A stretch of DNA of 64,000 nucleotides from Lunularia cruciata (taxonomy: Eukaryota; Streptophyta; Marchantiopsida; Lunulariales; Lunulariaceae). The stretch is taken from positions 20,428,744 to 20,492,743 of the forward strand of contig OX419759.1 of NCBI GenBank assembly GCA_948567375.1, read 5' to 3'. The translations under genes were made by a program, and so were the position numbers. This document shows, in pieces, positions 58,130 through 64,000 of the stretch. Each line of letters begins with the position of its first letter. Position 1 is the first letter of the stretch. The notes under the pieces are model-generated. The model did not search any database. It was not told the origin of the DNA and saw nothing but the letters and a program-made list of their open reading frames with translations.

Positions 58130-61100
58130 ACAAATGAGCTATTGGACCTGCATGTGGCCCAAATATTGGTGGTAGATAATCTCTAGTGGTTGCAAATAGA
58201 CCTTTCTCACATCCCTTATATTCTTCTTGTTCTATCTTTTCCTACCTTTCTTGTTTCTATCTTTTGTATTTGGATACATAGCCTTTGATTTCTATGTCTT
58301 TTTTTTTGTCATGGTATTTTCTTTCTACTTTTGGGAGTGTATACTCCTATAATAGCTTATCTTCCAGATTTTCCATTTTGTTCCTTAACACAAGGCCATA
58401 GAATGACTACCTTAGGCATCACTTCTCATTTGGCACACCACACGTACAAGTAGGGAGAAGACCCTTATGTCACTTTTTTCAACATACATCCACAACTATT
58501 GAGGTTTATCCAAATAAATTCTCTTTGATCCCTAGGTCACATACTTTTCCAATACCAATGGAGTGCTCTACAAGGAGGACTCTCCTATGGAGAATGCCCC
58601 ACCATTGGTCCCCCCCCCCCCCTATCCCTCATACTCATGTCATGGAAACTCCACATCTTCCTTCCACCTTGGACCCTCTTCCTACCTCTACCGCCTTGCC
58701 ACCGCCACATGATCTCTCTTCTCCACTTGGACCCTCAACACATCCTTATGTTTATAAAGGATGTGTTGAGTTTTAGGATCATAAATGTCCTATACAATCT
58801 TATTTGGATTTTTTATGGGTAGGGATTGGCCTTACTAAATATAGAGGGAGATTTTGTTGTTTGTGCATGTGGTTGGAGGCTCCGCTTATTCCTTATCCTT
58901 GATGGTGGGTGTGCCATCAAAGATCTTTGTTTGTTCCTCCACGGTTATTAGCCAAATGAGGAGTTAAAGTTGATATAGCCTTACTTTTCCCATGCTCTAC
59001 TTCACTTTTTCTGTTTCACAATAGGTGGGCAATCAAGGCTAGTGTTTGAGCACCTACATGATTATCTCTCCCTAAATGCTCCAAGTTTGAGTTTTCTTTT
59101 TCTCTTTGCTTTATTATAGGGCATTTCTTCCAATCATGTGCCCCTTGGAGTAGCTTGTTTGTTTGGAGCTTCTTTTCTCCTTGCTCTTGCAAAGGAAACC
59201 TTAGGGATGCACCCCATTGCCATTGGAGATGTTTTTTTGCATTTAATTTTTTGTACTATTTGTTGTTTACACTTGCAATAGTCCATTTCTTCCTTCTTTT
59301 TTCCCCATCAATTTATTATGGCTACTCTAAGAGGATGCAAGATGGTCATTGTGTGCATTCAAGCATCCTTGGACATTCATCTAGATTGGATGATGGTCCA
59401 AGTTGATGTTTCCAATGTCTTTAAGACTATTTCTTATCTTGCTCTGCGCTCTTTGTTTAGCTAAAGATAAGATGTCCTCCTTGATCATGTTTGTCCGTAC
59501 TCTCTATAATATTGAGACACTTTTATTGTACAACCACTATATTGCTATACAAGAGTTTTCATAGTTGATATCAGCCAAGGGCATATAACAAGGGGATCTC
59601 TTGGGGGGGCATCTCTTTTCCATAGCATACTACATTGCTTTACGACATATGGCAATAGCTTTCAATCTTATCTTTTCCCATCCATCTTGGATGACACTCA
59701 TATTGTGGATCCTTTGGAGGATGTAGTTAGCATAGTGTTTGCTTTCATACTCAACTTAGAGTCCTTGGGTTTACAAGTCCAGACTCATAAATACAAATTC
59801 TAGAGCCCATACATGGCCTTCACTCCCTTAGACTTCCCACTAAGATTTGAGTTCCTTGTAAGTGGTTTGAATTTTTGTAGTTTGTTCATATTATACACCT
59901 TTGTAAAGGCCACAACCCATGCTCACCTCCTCCGTTGGTTGTGGAATACCCATGTGGCCTATTCTATTCTTATTAGGTGTTACCTCCTTAGGGCCTCATA
60001 TTTGGCATAGACTTTCCTACCTATAGAAACATTGTTGCCATATTTGCTAATGTTTGACTATATTATTTGCTATACTTTCTCCACTTTGTTAGGACCATGC
60101 ATGCTACCACAACTATCAGATGAGTGGTGTAGGCAATAAATAGCTCTCCCAATAGTCATAAGTGGATGCATTCTCATATGGCAAGAAGCCACAACACCAA
60201 CAACATATCTCATAGCATGGCTCTAGTAGTTCCTCATTTAGTAGAGAAGTTTTTACATGAGGGTCATCCTTTTCTATTAAGATCTATCACAACAATGGAT
60301 TTAAGCACTTAAGCCTTCTAGGATTTTGTTTGATTGACTTGCAATTTATTGCAAAGCCTTGTACATGCTTCTTGAGTCCATGGACTTTGTCTCTCTAGAC
60401 TCCAAGAAGCTCCATGCCTATCTCAATGATTTATGCACAATCATACACTTACTAGCATCCACATTGGTGCACCTCTACATGATGGAGCTAGGATTCTCTC
60501 TTTTTGTGGGAAATGCTTTGGAGCCTAGCTCTAGGCTTCTCCCTTGATTGATGACTTTTATTTTACTTCTAAGTAGTTTACCACAACATTATGATGGAGG
60601 TTGGGTCTCCCACATCTTGCTCTCATATGGATTTCAGATTAATGTGCATGTGGTTCACCATAAAGAGGATATTCTTTTTATGGTGTGCAATAAGAGGAGA
60701 AACCACTAGAGTCCATGATGTTATTTGTGATACATTGGCTCACATCTTACAAGCTACACAAGCTCAAATTCAGATTGAGTGATAGTTGGACCTACCAAGA
60801 CCACCTATCTATTGGGTGCAAGTGAAGATTGTTACTTTCATGGATGGTTGTTGCACCTTGCATGATGTGGTGGTAGCAAAGCTCCTACAAGCAAAGTCAT
60901 TGGTACGGGCAAATGCACAAGCGGAAGCAGCTATACCCATTACCTCTAGGGGCAGGGAGTACCACTACGTGGTACTTCTTATCCTCAAACACCTTTGTCT
61001 CCTTGGCATTGAGATTTTTGGGCACCTTCACTACCACTTTGATGGCTTTCTCAAAGTGGCAACACAAGGTTCCTTGTAGAAGAGAGTGGAATTATTGCCT

Positions 61101-61442
61101 CTCCAACCATGCTTACTTCTTACTATCAACAATGGGTATCTATCACTTTACAATGTGCTCAGGTCTTCACCAACAAGCAATTGCAATAGGAACACCTAGC
61201 ACCCGTAGGGTCCTCCCCTACTTACCAACCATATCATTAGAGGACCTCTACCACACAATTTAGGAGTAGACTTACCTTGGCTTACCTCTCCTTTGCTTCC
61301 TTGGGGCACCCTTTTTCCCTTGGTAGGTCTTTGGGTCTTGTTTCTGTTTCTTTCGTTGTTGCTTTAAGATTGGTAGACCTTGTGCTCTTTGTTCCTCTTT
61401 GCACTTGGTTGTACCTTGTATTCCTTTTCCCTTTCTTTTGGA

Positions 61443-61524
<82 letters not shown>
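58130..61524 (+). mobile_element. LINE copy 3, plus strand, ending in a (TA)n tail
   Basis: It aligns with copy 1 from about 58130 on. Order: a Pro/Ser-rich ORF1-like block with a 13-C run (58610-58622); the RT start block PIAIGDVF (about 59217); VDVSNVFKTISYLALRSLF (59402); QGDLLGG (about 59589); the catalytic LDDTHIVDPLEDVV (59687-59728; other plant relatives have ADDTHI); LESLGLQVQTHKYKF; a C-terminal block with RPPIYWVQVKIVTF, LHDVVVAKLLQA, ANAQAEAAI and FGHLHYHFDGFL; and the end SLEDLYHTI at the stop near 61262. A 180-bp 3' UTR then runs to (TA)n at 61444-61524. Stops and frameshifts make it inactive. The RT would reverse-transcribe the element at the target site. Confidence 0.75.
61444..61524. 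repeat. (TA)n tract, 3' tail of LINE copy 3
   Basis: 81 bases of TA repeat directly after CTTTTGGAG. The same junction type occurs in copy 1 at 2356-2444. Confidence 0.9.
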
Positions 61525-61525
<1 letters not shown>

Positions 61526-61710
61526 CAAAAGTCATTCTTGGAACATGTTATCTAGAACTCATGAAGTGAAAATATATGATAAATAAAATGTACTTGAATC
61601 ATAATGCTAGAGTAGTATTAAATCTTTAATGTAAAATGAATCAAAAGTAATCTTCAACAAAGGCATAATTGAAACAAATTGAGAATATCGGATTGCCAGA
61701 GGATAGTAAA
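61525..61710. other. Spacer, nothing recognised
   Basis: AT-rich sequence downstream of the LINE. Confidence 0.4.
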
Positions 61711-61862
61711 GAATGTGAAATTGAGAGCAGCAATGCCAACGTTAGCAAGGAATAGAAAGCTTGATGTAAGAGTCTGCCAATAAAGAAAGTGAAATTAAGA
61801 GCAGCAATGCAAACGATAGTGAGAGGAATAGGAAATGTGTTGTAAGAGCCCACCAAGAACCA
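61711..61862. repeat. 74-bp tandem repeat, at least two units, adjoining the gap
   Basis: GAA(T/A)GTGAAATT(G/A)AGAGCAG starts at 61711 and 61785. Related pieces (AAGAACATGGGC...GGTAGGA) lie on both sides of the N run, so the array probably continues through it. Confidence 0.75.
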
Positions 61863-61912
61863 GTGAGTAGACAAAGATGAAGAACATGGGCTAGAGCTCG
61901 GTAGGAGCAGTG

Positions 61913-62112
61913 NNNNNNNNNNNNNNNNNNNNNNNNNNNNNNNNNNNNNNNNNNNNNNNNNNNNNNNNNNNNNNNNNNNNNNNNNNNNNNNNNNNNNNNN
62001 NNNNNNNNNNNNNNNNNNNNNNNNNNNNNNNNNNNNNNNNNNNNNNNNNNNNNNNNNNNNNNNNNNNNNNNNNNNNNNNNNNNNNNNNNNNNNNNNNNNN
62101 NNNNNNNNNNNN
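61913..62112. other. Assembly gap, 200 N
   Basis: Exactly 200 N, so the size is probably a placeholder. Frames crossing it are meaningless. Confidence 0.98.
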
Positions 62113-63157
62113 AATAAGCCCGCCAGTAAGCCGTGTGTGAAAAACTAGAAAGAACATGGGCAGAAGTCAGGTAGGAACTCTTTAGGCATGAGAGGGTGAA
62201 GCATGAAGCAATTAGAGAGAAAAGGAAGGGAAAGTACTATGGAGGGACTTAGTTATGGAATTATTAATAGTTATAATTAGTGGACAAAACAAGGGGTCTT
62301 AGATGATGTGGTTACAAAAATGGGTCAAAGTGTAAAAGGGAACAAGAGCTAAGCATAAGAGGACAGGATATGAATACTATCACAACCAGCGCTATGGACG
62401 CTGGAGTCCTGAGATGCTAAACAGCTAAGGGAAGCAGAAGGCGGCCATAGTAAACCTCCACGAAAGCACCCACGACTTCATCAGTGCCTCATACAATGCT
62501 GAAGCAGCTGACAATTGTCAGTTTCCCTTGTTCCGAGTTTTTGCTTGAAAACTCATGAGTGCCAAGGAAAAATAGGATGCTCCCCTAAAGTGCCGCTCAG
62601 AAGCAATGAGATACAAAAAGCATCAGCAAAAGAAACCTACTCGCTAGAAAACTCAACGCTGCACAAGAAGGGATGAGCGGGGATCCAAAAAAACTGCAAT
62701 GCGTCACTAGAAAGGACTAGCGGGAGAAACCCAAGCTACACACAAGGGAGTAAACAAATTGAATGCTGCACAAGAAAGGAATGCGGGAGAACCCAAAGGG
62801 AGAAACCCTGGCTATCAGAGAAGCAAGGAAGAGCACTAAAAAGGAAATTAAGGGATCTCATGATAGTGCAAACCATGGAGGCAAACACAGCCTCGTGTTA
62901 AGTGAAGGACCAGGTAGGCCGCGTGTCCATAAGCCTTCGATGAAAATCCACATGGCTGGAAAAATCCAAAATAGTGGTATTTGATGTGTAAAAAGCATTT
63001 CAGGAGGCAAGATGGTATACAATTCTAAGGGAATTATTTATATACAAAAATATTATTCACTTCAATCAATTCAAAACAATGATATCGAGAGCCTTCAATT
63101 CAAAGCAATGATACCGAAGAAACATAGAATATGCAATTTGATTCTAGTTCAACACAA
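62113..63157. other. Degenerate repeat-rich intergenic DNA
   Basis: Three loose copies of an AAC(T)...GCTGCACAAGAA(A)GGA...GCGGGAGAA(A)CCC module occur at about 62650-62810. No gene was recognised. Confidence 0.45.
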
Positions 63158-63318
63158 CAATTTGCAACTCCTTCAATTCAAAGTATCGAAATCAAAGAAA
63201 AGATGACCGCGTAGAGAACACGAAAAGACGACCGCGTAGAGAACACGAAGGATTCTCTGCGCGATCGTCTTTTCTTTGATATTGATGCTTTGAATTGAAG
63301 AAGTTGCAAATTGATGGG
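63158..63318. repeat. Long imperfect inverted repeat (hairpin) with a 25-bp direct repeat
   Basis: The left arm (about 63158-63225) and right arm (about 63249-63318) are reverse complements with few mismatches. The left arm's end is duplicated: AAAAGA(T/C)GACCGCGTAGAG occurs twice, about 25 bases apart (63200 and 63225). The core is unusually CG-rich for the area (GACCGCG, GCGCGATCG). Confidence 0.8.
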
Positions 63319-63410
63319 AAGACCCCATCAAACCTAAAACCTAAAGAGAGAAACAAAAGAAGTAAAATGAAACTAAACCCGAATAGAGTTTATATGAAAA
63401 ATTTACCCTA
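63314..63410 (+). repeat. Dispersed repeat module (copy 2)
   Basis: GATGGGAAGACCCCATCAA and the following sequence match 54597-54690 with scattered differences. Confidence 0.55.
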
Positions 63411-64000
63411 AATCAGAAAAACATAAAACTTCTTTGATCAAAATTTTCCTCAAGGGAGGCCTCCCCTTGAGGCCCGCTTGCTGACTTGGCAACGAGACCC
63501 CAGCTGGGGCCAACACCGCCACTGCTTGTTATTCAGTGCTGTTCTTTATTCATCGGATCTATCCAACCGTCGGAATTGGCTGGTATTATAAGGTGAGATA
63601 GATTTACCGAAAAAGTGAGGTGGGTTGAGAATTTCCCTTTAAGTTATAATTTCACTTTAGTCTTCTACTGGAGCACTCTACATACGAGGCGTTAGACTTT
63701 CTCCCTACTGTGGACAGCTGCTTTCAACATCCTCCAACACTGACACCTCCATGATCAATTGGATCCCAAGCGCTCCGATTTGCACAAATCATGGACTCCA
63801 TCTCCAGAAGAACCACTCCTGTATTAGCTATTCCAATATAGGATCAGACCTGAAACCCCATGGTGGATCGAGGAGCCTCACATCCTGTAGAATTCAAATC
63901 CTCTCAAAACTCTTTTAAATATGTCATAGGCGGGATTGTGCGGGTCTACTTTCCAAAGTTCTTCCAATATATTCCAATATATGATCAGACCTGAAACCTC
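63411..64000. other. Intergenic to window end, nothing recognised
   Basis: A direct repeat of about 25 bases (ATTCCAATATA-GATCAGACCTGAAACC) occurs at about 63829 and 63971. Otherwise nothing can be assigned. Confidence 0.4.

Noticed and set aside
61891-62157. Open frames crossing the gap
   Set aside because: They consist of unknown residues from 200 N.
1-64000. tRNA, rRNA or organelle DNA insertions
   Set aside because: I scanned for TPsiC-arm-like (GGTTCRA) cloverleaf contexts and conserved rRNA or plastid words and found none I could support. A tRNAscan or covariance-model search would be decisive.

Overview
The window looks like nuclear DNA of a land plant: AT-rich and intron-bearing (GT-AG), with a leucine-rich-repeat receptor remnant, Ty3/gypsy chromoviruses, Ty1/copia and LINE fragments, a hAT transposon, and a six-exon plant-type ketopantoate hydroxymethyltransferase gene. 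The most informative gene is an alpha/beta-hydrolase fused to NBS and LRR domains. That 'HNL' class of immune receptor is known from seed-free plants, first described in liverworts, so I infer a bryophyte or another seed-free plant. The species cannot be read from the window.

Layout. 1-2053: decayed LRR receptor. 2356-11350: two minus-strand LINE copies of one family, the first ending in a (TA)n tract and broken by a solo LTR. 12983-13418: MITE-like inverted-repeat element. 15376-18108: hAT transposon with near-perfect 8-bp target duplications, a decayed transposase and a 160-bp tandem repeat. 20060-20510: LINE fragment. 21300-25239: HNL immune receptor gene, probably a pseudogene. 26215-40870: a retrotransposon stack. 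Here a copia gag fragment abuts an old gypsy element C, which is split by gypsy element A (AAGGT target duplication), which is split in turn by full-length gypsy element B of the same family (TTTAC target duplication). 40871-44966: AT-rich, without recognisable genes. 45355-48330: PANB gene. 49861-50712: single-exon HD-domain nucleotidase on the minus strand. 50713-58130: no confident gene. 58130-61524: third long LINE copy, plus strand, again ending in (TA)n. 61711-64000: tandem and inverted repeats and a 200-base assembly gap.

Only PANB and the HD-domain gene look like intact host genes. They are unrelated neighbours, one in pantothenate synthesis and one in nucleotide metabolism.

Two signals stand out, both in the A/B gypsy family. 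First, every LTR carries a dense array of perfect heat-shock elements upstream of a TATA box, which predicts heat-driven transcription. Second, the gag/pol junction has a textbook -1 frameshift signal: heptamer GGGAAAC, a 7-nt spacer, a 9-bp stem, and a loop that can pair 7 of 7 bases downstream to form an H-type pseudoknot. Both are largely conserved between copies A and B. All coordinates and counts come from reading the sequence by eye; no searches were run.
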